From Blautia sp. (GTDB taxonomy: Bacteria > Bacillota > Clostridia > Lachnospirales > Lachnospiraceae), in NCBI GenBank assembly GCA_017515945.1, contig JAFWDX010000185.1, positions 1-8,201 on the forward strand: a DNA stretch of 8,201 nt, in the 5' to 3' direction. The notes under the pieces are model-generated. The model was not told the DNA's origin and did no database searches. It saw only the letters and a program-made list of their open reading frames with translations. Of the stretch, positions 1 through 6,340 are shown piece after piece (the stretch's first letter is position 1; each line of letters starts with the position of its first letter). A program made the position numbers and the translations under genes.

Positions 1-14
1 GGGCCTGACCCCAT
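1..14 (-). repeat. GGGGTCAGGCCC repeat motif abutting the kinase stop
   Basis: Read on the minus strand, the kinase stop codon TAA is followed at once by ATGGGGTCAGGCCC, which runs off the window. The stretch GTAAATGGGGTCAGGCCC, which includes the stop codon, matches GTATATGGGGTCAGGCCC at 4345-4362 in 17 of 18 positions. It is therefore another copy of the dispersed motif that ends the large palindrome at 4351-4459. It may be the start of a longer palindromic or REP-like element cut by the window edge. The match is seen directly; the element class is inferred. Confidence 0.6.
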
Positions 15-1721
15 TTACCTCGGGCATACCGGGAATCTCAGCCGCATCCTCGTATAGCTCCCCGGTTCGCTCTCGATCGTGATCCCGTAATCCTCCCCAA
101 AGGTCTGGCGGATCCGCTGATCCACATTTCCGATACCGAGCTGCCTGAAAAAATCCGCCGGCCCCGGTTCACTGCCCTCGAGCACCCGCCGGATCGTCTC
201 CGGCTGCATGCCGACGCCGTCATCCGTGACATCCAGCAGCAGGTCATCCCCCTCCCGGTGCAGCTGCACCAGAATGGTTCCGGTTCCGCCCTTCGGCTCG
301 ATGCCATGGAAGATCGCATTTTCGACGATCGGCTGCAGACAGAAACGGTTGATTATGCAGGAGAGCAGGGCGGGATCCGCGATCTCTTTCTCCAGGTGGA
401 TCGTGCCTCCGTACCGGTACTTCATGATCGTGAAATAGTCGTCCAGCAGCCTGAGCTCTTCCTCGACAGGGATCAACGCCTCGCTTCCCTTTGAAACATT
501 TTTCAGCAGGCGGGAGAGGGCTGTGGACATATCCGCGATCCCGTCGGCTCCCTGGATCGTCGCCATCCATTTGATCGTATTCAGTGTATTATACATGAAA
601 TGCGGGTTGATCTGTGACTGCAGGACGCGATATTCGAGTTCCTGCCGGGCTTTTTCATCCTGTACCTTTTTTTCCATCAGAGCAGAGACATTTTCTGAGA
701 GCCGGTTGATACCCCGTCCGATCTCACCAAGTTCATTGTCCCATTCAATGGACGGATCCGCGGAGAAATCTCCCTGGCCGATCCGGCCAAGCTTATCGAT
801 CAGCGAGGTGACAGGCCGGTTGATGACCTGCCTGAGAATATGTCCCATAAAGAGGCCTGCTGCAAGGATCGCCAGGAAGACCGCGGAAATGATCAGCAGA
901 TAAAAACGGCTCCTGCCGCGCAGTTCCAGCCGGGAGGGGAGCAGAGCCACCTGCCAGTCCTGTCCCGGCAGATCGTAGGCCACTGCGTCTTCCGGAACAA
1001 CGGCATCGGTAAATTTGCCGTCCGCATATCGATATCCGTGATTGCTGATGACCAGATAAATGGACTCATCCTCCTTGAGGGTGAAATTGTCGAGCCTCCG
1101 ACTGATGAGATCCTGCGATATCTCCAGATAGACCCAGCCCACGACCTGAGTAGAAGTACTGCTCTGGATCGGGCGGATCATGGGAATGATCTTTTTTCTG
1201 TAATAGGGGCTGAGGACACTTTCCTGCAGACCTGCCCAGGTGAAATCATCCGCGGTCAGCAGCTCATCAAAATAAGGGGCTTTCATCAGCACAGACGGCG
1301 CATTTTTTACATTGACAGTGTCATACACCGGAATCAGCTGCAGAAAACGGCTGCCGTCCGGAACGGAAACGATGACGCGCCGGATCAGACTTCGGACAGG
1401 CTGGGCATTCAGCTCTGCATTGAGGTGATCCCAGACGCTGACGAGCTCGGGCCGGCTTCCGCCGCTTCCTCCGAGGCAGTCGCTGACGGTTTTGTCCAGA
1501 CAGATCCAGCGGGCGAACATCTTCACATGGTCCAGATCCGCGCCGATCTCGCTGCCCAGCAGCTGAGTGCTGCCTGCCGCTGCCTGGCGGCTCGTGAGCC
1601 GCAGATAACGCTGGGTCATGACATAGCTGCAGCCTGCCACCAGCAGGGCCAGCACGGTGGAAAAGACCGCCGACCACAGGAGAACATATGTACGGATGGA
1701 AAAGGAGATTTTCTTCTTCAT
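15..1721 (-). CDS. YesM-like sensor histidine kinase (HAMP, His_kinase, HATPase)
   Basis: A 568-residue membrane sensor kinase of the LytS/YesM class, which autophosphorylates on histidine and passes the phosphate to an AraC-type (YesN-like) regulator, often to control sugar ABC importers. Visible parts are: a first membrane helix at about residues 12-35, an extracytoplasmic sensor region at about 36-270, a second helix at about 273-295, a HAMP linker at about 296-350 with a coiled-coil continuation, and the H-box QSQINPHFMYNTLNTI with the likely phospho-acceptor His374. The ATPase domain follows, with N-box PIVENAIFHG (Asn468), DDGVGM (500-505) and GIGNVDQR (529-536). The ATG is the only usable start: an in-frame TGA lies two codons upstream. 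It has no clear Shine-Dalgarno, unlike the other four genes. It is the last gene of the locus in this window and no response regulator is seen beside it. The ligand is unknown; class assignment is secure. Confidence 0.93.
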   Translation of the reverse strand: MKKKISFSIRTYVLLWSAVFSTVLALLVAGCSYVMTQRYLRLTSRQAAAGSTQLLGSEIGADLDHVKMFARWICLDKTVSDCLGGSGGSRPELVSVWDHLNAELNAQPVRSLIRRVIVSVPDGSRFLQLIPVYDTVNVKNAPSVLMKAPYFDELLTADDFTWAGLQESVLSPYYRKKIIPMIRPIQSSTSTQVVGWVYLEISQDLISRRLDNFTLKEDESIYLVISNHGYRYADGKFTDAVVPEDAVAYDLPGQDWQVALLPSRLELRGRSRFYLLIISAVFLAILAAGLFMGHILRQVINRPVTSLIDKLGRIGQGDFSADPSIEWDNELGEIGRGINRLSENVSALMEKKVQDEKARQELEYRVLQSQINPHFMYNTLNTIKWMATIQGADGIADMSTALSRLLKNVSKGSEALIPVEEELRLLDDYFTIMKYRYGGTIHLEKEIADPALLSCIINRFCLQPIVENAIFHGIEPKGGTGTILVQLHREGDDLLLDVTDDGVGMQPETIRRVLEGSEPGPADFFRQLGIGNVDQRIRQTFGEDYGITIESEPGSYTRMRLRFPVCPR

Positions 1722-1723
1722 AT

Positions 1724-1740
1724 ATCAATTCACAATTGAT
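1724..1740. promoter_or_regulatory. Short inverted repeat just upstream of the kinase start
   Basis: ATCAATT and AATTGAT form perfect 7-bp arms around a 3-base spacer, ending three bases before the kinase ATG, where a ribosome binding site would normally lie. It could be an operator half-site pair or a small RNA hairpin limiting translation. No binding protein can be named; the arms are seen and the function is speculative. Confidence 0.35.
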
Positions 1741-1814
1741 TATCTCTAAAGTATAGAAAATGAAACCGGCTACCGCGAGGAGCTGACGGTTCAGTGATCA
1801 ATTATTCAGATTTT

Positions 1815-1982
1815 GGTAACTGTTCAGTCACAAGCTCCTTCACAGTTACGAGGCCAGGCGCAGGCTCCTTTCGACGCATTGGAAGTGCGCCTCCCAAGGG
1901 GCGCCTTCGGTGTGGCCTTGGCTGTTCAACTTTTGTCTCACGCACCTCGCAGGAAATGCGAGGTGCTGACTGAACAGTTACC
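1815..1982. mobile_element. 168-bp MITE-like element with perfect 16-bp TIRs
   Basis: The ends are perfect inverted repeats: GGTAACTGTTCAGTCA at 1815-1830 and TGACTGAACAGTTACC at 1967-1982. The heptamer AGATTTT flanks both sides (1808-1814 and 1983-1989), as a target-site duplication would. No protein is encoded, so if mobile it depends on a transposase elsewhere. The inside is highly structured: a perfect 10-bp stem at 1942-1951/1957-1966 with loop GGAAA, plus a competing 8-bp stem using the left terminus (1816-1823 with 1842-1849). The right-hand duplication overlaps two bases of the DUF2264 stop codon, so the element sits directly after that gene. I cannot assign an IS family. Structure is seen; mobility is inferred. 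Confidence 0.7.
1942..1966. other. Perfect 10-bp hairpin inside the MITE-like element
   Basis: GCACCTCGCA (1942-1951) and TGCGAGGTGC (1957-1966) pair completely around a 5-base GGAAA loop. It abuts the right terminal repeat and, on the minus strand, would fold in RNA just after the DUF2264 stop codon. It could block 3' exonucleases or slow transcription, but no U-tract follows, so it is not called a terminator. Confidence 0.55.
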
Positions 1983-1987
1983 AGATT

Positions 1988-4213
1988 TTACAGCATCATG
2001 TGTCCTTCGATTCTATCATAATCTACCACATACTGCCGCCCGTTTTTAAGGCTCAGCCGTACCGGACCGTAGGCGCCTGTACCGGAGTCATCGGTATATT
2101 CGATGCCTTTGAGCGGAAACAGTTCTTCTTCGCTGAACGTTTTACCGTCTGTGCGGGTGAGAACCTGCGAGATCAGGACGTAGGGCTCTGTGGAGTCATA
2201 CTGGCGCAATCTGTCGGTTACCGCATAGACCAAAATGGAATCGGCCGAATCCGGATTGCTGCCCCGGCTGTGAACGAGCTTCAGCTCATCCCAGCCGTCG
2301 TAGATGGTCATGGCCAGGCTGACAGGGCGTCCGCAATGATCGCTGCCATGCAGGATCACAGCCTGGGCATTGCCGCAGCTGCGTCGTTCCACCGTGGTTC
2401 CGTTATCCGGAAAACCATAGGCACCCAAGGTGATCCGCATGGGGCGCTTATACAGACGGAGTTTGTCTGCCCGCAGGATGCCCAGGGGTACAGGGAAATC
2501 CGCCAGATTTATCGCATGAAGCCAGTGGCATTCTTTTTCCAGGGTGAAGTCGAAAAACTGTCTCCGGTACAGGACGCCGTTCCTGCAGCCATGCCAGAAG
2601 ACAGCGTTCCCGCGCTGGAAGCCTCCCTGCGTCAGGTCCTCCAGCACATACTGCTGCGACTCCAGATCCGGGCGGGGTGTACCAGGTACAGAATCCGGAG
2701 ATAATCTCATCTGCGTGTTGTCAGGCGGAGAATCCGGAGACAATCCCGTCTGCGTTGTGCTGTGCATATCATTGGGAGATATCCCCATCTGAGCCCTTCC
2801 GGCATCTGCGTCCGACGGCATCTCCGTCTCCACAATCCCGGCCTCCCATGGGAATTTCGTGTTGTAGCAGAGCTTTCCGTAGCCCCACATTCCATGCAGG
2901 TCGCCCTTCTCCTTGAGCACCTTTCCCGTGCGCAGGATCGTCTCTCCGCTGGCCTCATGATTGGTAAATGCCAGTCCGGGGCCGTCCAGGACCGTCTCGT
3001 GAACCTGGCCGGGTGCCATTTCATCCCAGACGCCTCCATTTTCCACGCTGGTCCAGAAGGGATGATCCTCAGGCAGATGCAGGCAGAAGAATGCTTTCCC
3101 AAGCCAGTAAACCGATTCCGCACAGGAATACGGCTGCACCAGCGGCGTGAATTGCCCGTAAAAGCCCAGGGTCGGAACGCCTTCCCACAGGAAATCGTCC
3201 CGGTCCATGAACTGCAGCAGGCTCCCCGAACAGATCCTGCGGGCCAGGCCCGGATCAAGGACAGGATCCTTCAGCATAAAATGACCGTCCAGGGCGCTTG
3301 TGGCCACATTGCGGTAAATACTGCTGCGTCCCCACATGTTCGTGAAGCCGTCGCGGTCAAAGAAATCAGGGTACGAGCGCATCAGTTCGCGGGAGTTTTC
3401 TTCAAAGCGCTGCGCCAGATAAGGCTCGTTTTCATAACCATACCACAGATTCCACAGCGGTGTGTAAAAACCGAACGCCCAGCAGGAATAATAATCAAAG
3501 GAGTGTCCGTCCCTGTACCAGCCGTCCCCGGTATCGTACGCCAGGATGGCCTGGGCATGCTCCCGCATGACGGAGCGGTCGATCTCATAGCCCTCCTGCT
3601 TAAGAAAAGCCATGTCCAGCATATTGAAAAGCCGCCAGTTCGGCGGTACCGTGTTGGCGACGGCATAGTCCGATAAAAAGGCTGCGATCCGATCCCGTTC
3701 ATTCTGCGAAAAACGCAGCCACACATGATCCCGGCAGGCCCACAGCCCGATGACCAGCGCGCAGGTCTCCACTGTCTGCTGGAAAGGCCGGAAAGGATCC
3801 GCATGCCCGGTCAGCTCCTGCATCTGCGCGTACGTGCCCGCAAACTCCTCATGCTCCGGATCGGCACAGCTGCGCAGGATATGGAGCCTGTAATAATCCG
3901 CCAGCCGGATTCCGTTTATCGTCAGATCCGGCTCCAGATTGATCAGCACGGAGGCGATCAGGAACGAACGGGTCAGCCCCTCAAAGATCTCAGCCTTGCG
4001 CTCGGTTGCCTGAACATTCTCCGGCGCATTCGGATGCGGATAGGTCACCTGCGTCTCCTTCCGTGGAACGAGAACCGGCGCATCAGGATCCGGCAGGTGT
4101 GTAAAGATCCCTTCCAGGATGGTCTTGCCGGCCTGGATCCAGTGCCGGCGGGTCAGGCCGGTGTATGGGCTGAGGGTGTAGTCGCGGTTTTTGAATATTG
4201 GGTTATGATTCAT
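1988..4213 (-). CDS. DUF2264 family protein, probable carbohydrate-active enzyme
   Basis: A 741-residue cytoplasmic protein; no signal peptide or membrane helix is visible. The first ~400 residues resemble the DUF2264 (alpha/alpha-toroid) family, with the characteristic stretch GDGWYRDGHSFDYYSCWAFG at 229-248 and aromatic/acidic segments such as WGRSSIYRN (294-302) and FLWEGVPTLGFYGQF (341-355). The C-terminal part looks beta-rich. From memory, some DUF2264 proteins are placed in CAZy family GH154 with beta-glucuronidase activity; I cannot confirm that here, so substrate and reaction stay open. An in-frame start exists up to 4336, but ATG 4213 is chosen because GGAG (4223-4226) lies 9 nt before it, and the upstream extension would translate the 23-bp repeat array. 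A three-times-repeated 13-residue Pro/Ser-rich segment (residues 476-514) looks like a linker insertion. It lies downstream of the importer permeases, suggesting action on imported sugar. Confidence 0.85.
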   Translation of the reverse strand: MNHNPIFKNRDYTLSPYTGLTRRHWIQAGKTILEGIFTHLPDPDAPVLVPRKETQVTYPHPNAPENVQATERKAEIFEGLTRSFLIASVLINLEPDLTINGIRLADYYRLHILRSCADPEHEEFAGTYAQMQELTGHADPFRPFQQTVETCALVIGLWACRDHVWLRFSQNERDRIAAFLSDYAVANTVPPNWRLFNMLDMAFLKQEGYEIDRSVMREHAQAILAYDTGDGWYRDGHSFDYYSCWAFGFYTPLWNLWYGYENEPYLAQRFEENSRELMRSYPDFFDRDGFTNMWGRSSIYRNVATSALDGHFMLKDPVLDPGLARRICSGSLLQFMDRDDFLWEGVPTLGFYGQFTPLVQPYSCAESVYWLGKAFFCLHLPEDHPFWTSVENGGVWDEMAPGQVHETVLDGPGLAFTNHEASGETILRTGKVLKEKGDLHGMWGYGKLCYNTKFPWEAGIVETEMPSDADAGRAQMGISPNDMHSTTQTGLSPDSPPDNTQMRLSPDSVPGTPRPDLESQQYVLEDLTQGGFQRGNAVFWHGCRNGVLYRRQFFDFTLEKECHWLHAINLADFPVPLGILRADKLRLYKRPMRITLGAYGFPDNGTTVERRSCGNAQAVILHGSDHCGRPVSLAMTIYDGWDELKLVHSRGSNPDSADSILVYAVTDRLRQYDSTEPYVLISQVLTRTDGKTFSEEELFPLKGIEYTDDSGTGAYGPVRLSLKNGRQYVVDYDRIEGHMML
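2672..2788 (-). repeat. 39-bp in-frame triplication within the DUF2264 gene
   Basis: Three units with an exact 39-bp period encode 13-residue repeats: MGISPNDMHSTTQ (residues 476-488), TGLSPDSPPDNTQ (489-501) and MRLSPDSVPGTPR (502-514). At DNA level the aligned core GGAG recurs at 2697, 2736 and 2775. The two lower-coordinate units are most alike. Because the period is a multiple of three, copy-number change would not break the frame. The segment is hydrophilic and Pro/Ser/Asp-rich, as expected of an exposed loop or linker. Confidence 0.8.
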
Positions 4214-4222
4214 GGTAAGTAT

Positions 4223-4226
4223 CTCC
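4223..4226 (-). promoter_or_regulatory. Ribosome binding site deciding the DUF2264 start
   Basis: On the minus strand GGAG is followed by 9 nt and ATG at 4213. An alternative ATG at 4228 overlaps this motif and has no good site of its own, and the start at 4336 would put the repeat array into the protein. Confidence 0.7.
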
Positions 4227-4227
4227 A

Positions 4228-4353
4228 TTTGTATACGGGGTCTGTGCGTACAGGCGTATGGGAGCCATGGGTACAGGTATATGGGTGTAAAGTGTAAAGG
4301 TATATGGGAGTAATGCTTACAGGTATATGAGATCAAGCCGGCAGGTATATGGG
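4228..4353. repeat. 23-bp tandem array upstream of DUF2264
   Basis: The plus-strand phrase CAGGTATATGGG, or a near copy, begins at 4251, 4274, 4297, 4320 and 4342, giving spacings of 23, 23, 23 and 22 bp. A more degenerate unit (GTATACGGGGTC) precedes them from 4228. The last unit runs straight into the GGGGTCAGGCCC end of the large palindrome, and the unit at 4320 (ATGAGATCAAGCCGG) reads as a decayed copy of ATGGGGTCAGGCCC. The array fills the leader of the DUF2264 gene and could be transcribed or serve as a binding-site array. Function unknown. Confidence 0.8.
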
Positions 4354-4459
4354 GTCAGGCCCTCCAAACAATCTGTAAACAGAATATGAACAAAATGTGA
4401 ACCATTAGTTCACATTTTGTTCATATTCTGTTTACAGATTGTTTGGAGGGCCTGACCCC
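4351..4459. repeat. Perfect 109-bp palindrome with 52-bp arms
   Basis: Arms 4351-4402 and 4408-4459 are perfect reverse complements around a 5-base loop (CATTA, 4403-4407). Each outer end is GGGGTCAGGCCC; the inner arm is AT-rich (for example AACAAAATGTGAAC). It lies between the MalG-type permease gene and the DUF2264 gene. In RNA it would fold into a very stable 52-bp stem; with no U-tract it is not a typical intrinsic terminator, but it could stall polymerase, protect the upstream permease message or be cut by RNase III. It could also be a transposable element reduced to its two ends; no clear flanking duplication was found. Confidence 0.9.
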
Positions 4460-4502
4460 GTCATCTTACCGGGCAGGGCCTGACTCCCGTCATCTTAATG
4501 TG
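4447..4502. repeat. 28-bp direct repeat after the MalG-type gene
   Basis: Two units, 4447-4474 and 4475-4502, share AGGGCCTGAC..CCCGTCATCTTA, differing by a one-base insertion and near the ends. The CCTG core recurs at 4451, 4479 and again at 4507, exactly 28 bp apart, so a third, decayed unit appears to extend to about 4530 across the permease stop codon (4520-4522). The first unit overlaps the right end of the large palindrome. These are further copies of the GGGGTCAGGCCC motif in reverse orientation. Confidence 0.7.
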
Positions 4503-4519
4503 AAGGCCTGCCCTCAGTT

Positions 4520-5356
4520 TCACCCCTTCACCGCCCCCGTAGTGATCCCCGCCACAAAATATTTCTGCAGCAGCAGGAACACCGTCAGCACCGGTATCAG
4601 CGACAACACCGAGGCCGCCATGATCAGCCCATATTCCGCGGAGTACTGGGAAATAAACATCTTTAACCCGATCTGCAGGGTTTTCTTTGACTCAGAGGTC
4701 AGATAGATCAACGGTCCCAGAAAATCGTTCCACGTATTGACGAACGTAAAAATGATCAGCGTGGACAGCGCAGGTTTGGAGAGCGGGAGCATGATCTTTG
4801 CGTAGATCTGATATTCGCTCATCCCGTCGATGCGCGCCGCTTCGCAGAGGGAATCCGGGATGCCTTCATAAAACTGCCGCATGAGAAACACGCCAAAGGC
4901 GGAGAAGGCCTGCAGGATGATGATCGCCAGATGGGTATCCGCCAGCCCGAGGCTGCGCATGAACATGAACTGGGGCACCATATACACCTGCCAGGGAACC
5001 GCGATCGTGGCCACATAAGCCAGGAACAGCACATTCCTTCCACGGAACTGCAGCTTTGAGAAAGCGTAAGCGGCAAAGCTGGAGGTGAACAGCTGCAGGA
5101 ACGTCACGATCACCGTCAGCTTGACCGTATTCATGGTAAAGCGGGCCAGCGGGATCTTTGTCCAGATGTCGACGTAATTGCGGAACTGAGGATCGGCGGG
5201 CAGCCACTTGAAGGGAATCACAAAAATGTCCTTGTTGTATTTAAGCGACGCGGACAGCATCCAGACAAAGGGGATCAGCATGATGAACGCCAGCAGGGCG
5301 AGCAGGATATAGACCACAGCCATTCCCAGTCTGCGGTTTGCGGTTTTGCTCTTCAT
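4520..5356 (-). CDS. MalG-type sugar ABC transporter permease
   Basis: A 278-residue inner-membrane subunit of a CUT1-type carbohydrate importer. Six membrane helices are apparent (about residues 12-36, 75-98, 108-130, 141-161, 196-220 and 243-265). The cytoplasmic EAA loop EAARIDGMS...IMLPLSKP (172-195), which docks to the ATPase, is intact. An in-frame ATG at 5383 would overlap the upstream gene; ATG 5356 is chosen because AGGAGG (5365-5370) stands 8 nt before it. The upstream MalF-type gene ends at 5370, leaving 13 nt, so the two are translationally linked and form the heteromeric channel. No ATPase gene is present; such importers in Firmicutes commonly use a shared MsmX-like ATPase. Substrate cannot be read from the sequence. 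Confidence 0.95.
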   Translation of the reverse strand: MKSKTANRRLGMAVVYILLALLAFIMLIPFVWMLSASLKYNKDIFVIPFKWLPADPQFRNYVDIWTKIPLARFTMNTVKLTVIVTFLQLFTSSFAAYAFSKLQFRGRNVLFLAYVATIAVPWQVYMVPQFMFMRSLGLADTHLAIIILQAFSAFGVFLMRQFYEGIPDSLCEAARIDGMSEYQIYAKIMLPLSKPALSTLIIFTFVNTWNDFLGPLIYLTSESKKTLQIGLKMFISQYSAEYGLIMAASVLSLIPVLTVFLLLQKYFVAGITTGAVKG

Positions 5357-5364
5357 ATCATCCA

Positions 5365-5370
5365 CCTCCT
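5365..5370 (-). promoter_or_regulatory. Ribosome binding site deciding the MalG-type start
   Basis: A perfect AGGAGG, overlapping the last base of the upstream stop codon TGA, lies 8 nt before ATG 5356. This favours that start over the in-frame ATG at 5383 and suggests coupled translation of the two permeases. Confidence 0.85.
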
Positions 5371-6296
5371 CAGTCATTGGCATAATTCTTTTCGCCGCCG
5401 AACTGGATTAAGGTGATCACCAGCACAATGGCAAACAGAATGATGGCGGACGCCGAGGCCTGGCCCAGCTTCCAGTTGCGGAAGGCTTCTTCGTAGATAT
5501 AATACACCAGCACGATGGCGCTCTTGTTGATCACGCCGTTGGAACCGCCGGCCAGCATATATACGATATCATACACCTTAAAGCAGTTGATCGTCAGTAT
5601 GATGGAAACAAAAAATGTGGTCGGGCGCAGCTGAGGGATGGTGACATATCTGAAGCGCTGCAGGGCGTTGGCTCCGTCCAGGCTGGCGGCTTCATACAGA
5701 TCCTCGCTGATGCCCTGCAGGCCGGCAAGATAGATGACCATATAATATCCCATGTTCTTCCAGACGGAGAACATGATGATAGTGAGCATGACGGTCTTTG
5801 GCGCAGCCGCCCATTTGGACGGCGCCATATGCAGGACATTGATCATGAACTGGTTCACAATTCCGCCCTTCGCCGGGGTGAAGAGCATGTTCCACACGGC
5901 CGTCACCGCCACCAGGGAGGCGACATAGGGGAAAAAGGTCACGGTGCGCAGGAAATTGCGGCCGCGGATCTTCTGATTCAGCAGGATGGCCAGCCCCAGG
6001 GCCAGGGCCAGCGTGATGGGCACGGTGAAAAGGCTGTAAACAAGTGTATTCTTGAGGGAAGACACAAAGCGGTCCTCTGAAAAGATGGTGATGAAATTCG
6101 AAAAGCCCACGAATTTCATGGGATTGTTGCCGTCCCATTCCATAAAGGCGATCACGAAAGCGAGAATGATGGGTCCAAGGGTGAAGATGGCAAAGCCGAT
6201 GAAATTCGGAGCGATGAAAGAATAGGCCACCAGCGCCTGTTTTCTCTTGCGGCGCCTGCGATTTTTCTCGGCCTGTGTCAAAGCTGTATGTGACAT
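5370..6296 (-). CDS. MalF-type sugar ABC transporter permease
   Basis: A 308-residue membrane subunit pairing with the MalG-type permease. After a basic N-terminus (KNRRRRKRK, 11-19) come six likely helices (about 22-50, 86-107, 117-139, 167-191, 227-248 and 281-299). The EAA loop EAASLDGAN...IPQLRP (202-225) is present. The reading frame stays open upstream to about 6560 with a possible TTG start, but that extension only translates the 15-bp repeat array (CTKPPCLEP-like repeats). ATG 6296 has GGAGG (6306-6310) 9 nt before it and gives the usual family length. It follows the binding-protein gene after a 438-nt gap containing that array, and overlaps the ribosome site of the next gene. Substrate unknown. 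Confidence 0.95.
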   Translation of the reverse strand: MSHTALTQAEKNRRRRKRKQALVAYSFIAPNFIGFAIFTLGPIILAFVIAFMEWDGNNPMKFVGFSNFITIFSEDRFVSSLKNTLVYSLFTVPITLALALGLAILLNQKIRGRNFLRTVTFFPYVASLVAVTAVWNMLFTPAKGGIVNQFMINVLHMAPSKWAAAPKTVMLTIIMFSVWKNMGYYMVIYLAGLQGISEDLYEAASLDGANALQRFRYVTIPQLRPTTFFVSIILTINCFKVYDIVYMLAGGSNGVINKSAIVLVYYIYEEAFRNWKLGQASASAIILFAIVLVITLIQFGGEKNYAND

Positions 6297-6305
6297 TTGA
6301 TCGGT

Positions 6306-6310
6306 CCTCC
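6306..6310 (-). promoter_or_regulatory. Ribosome binding site deciding the MalF-type start
   Basis: GGAGG on the minus strand with 9 nt to ATG 6296. It places the start after the 15-bp repeat array and argues against translation of the array as an N-terminal extension. Confidence 0.8.
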
Positions 6311-6340
6311 ATATAAACGGGGAGACAGGGTAACGTAAGG

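Noticed and set aside
840..1739. Long plus-strand open frame opposite the kinase gene
   Set aside because: Antisense to a clear kinase with full motifs; no ribosome site or recognisable domain. Treated as a shadow of the coding strand.
1750..1755. TATACT as the -10 box of a kinase promoter
   Set aside because: No acceptable -35 sequence or extended -10 is present at the expected distance.
1782..1797. A third copy of the MITE end (GCTGACGGTTCAGTGA)
   Set aside because: About 12 of 16 positions match the terminal repeat, but with no partner and no flanking duplication this is too weak to call.
2762..3676. Long plus-strand open frame opposite the DUF2264 gene
   Set aside because: Antisense to a well-supported gene, with composition expected of a reverse-frame shadow.
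4214..4336. N-terminal extension of the DUF2264 protein to a start at 4336
   Set aside because: It translates the 23-bp repeat array, and ATG 4213 has the better ribosome site.
4351..4459. Large palindrome as an ordinary rho-independent terminator
   Set aside because: No U-tract follows on either strand and the stem is several times longer than usual.
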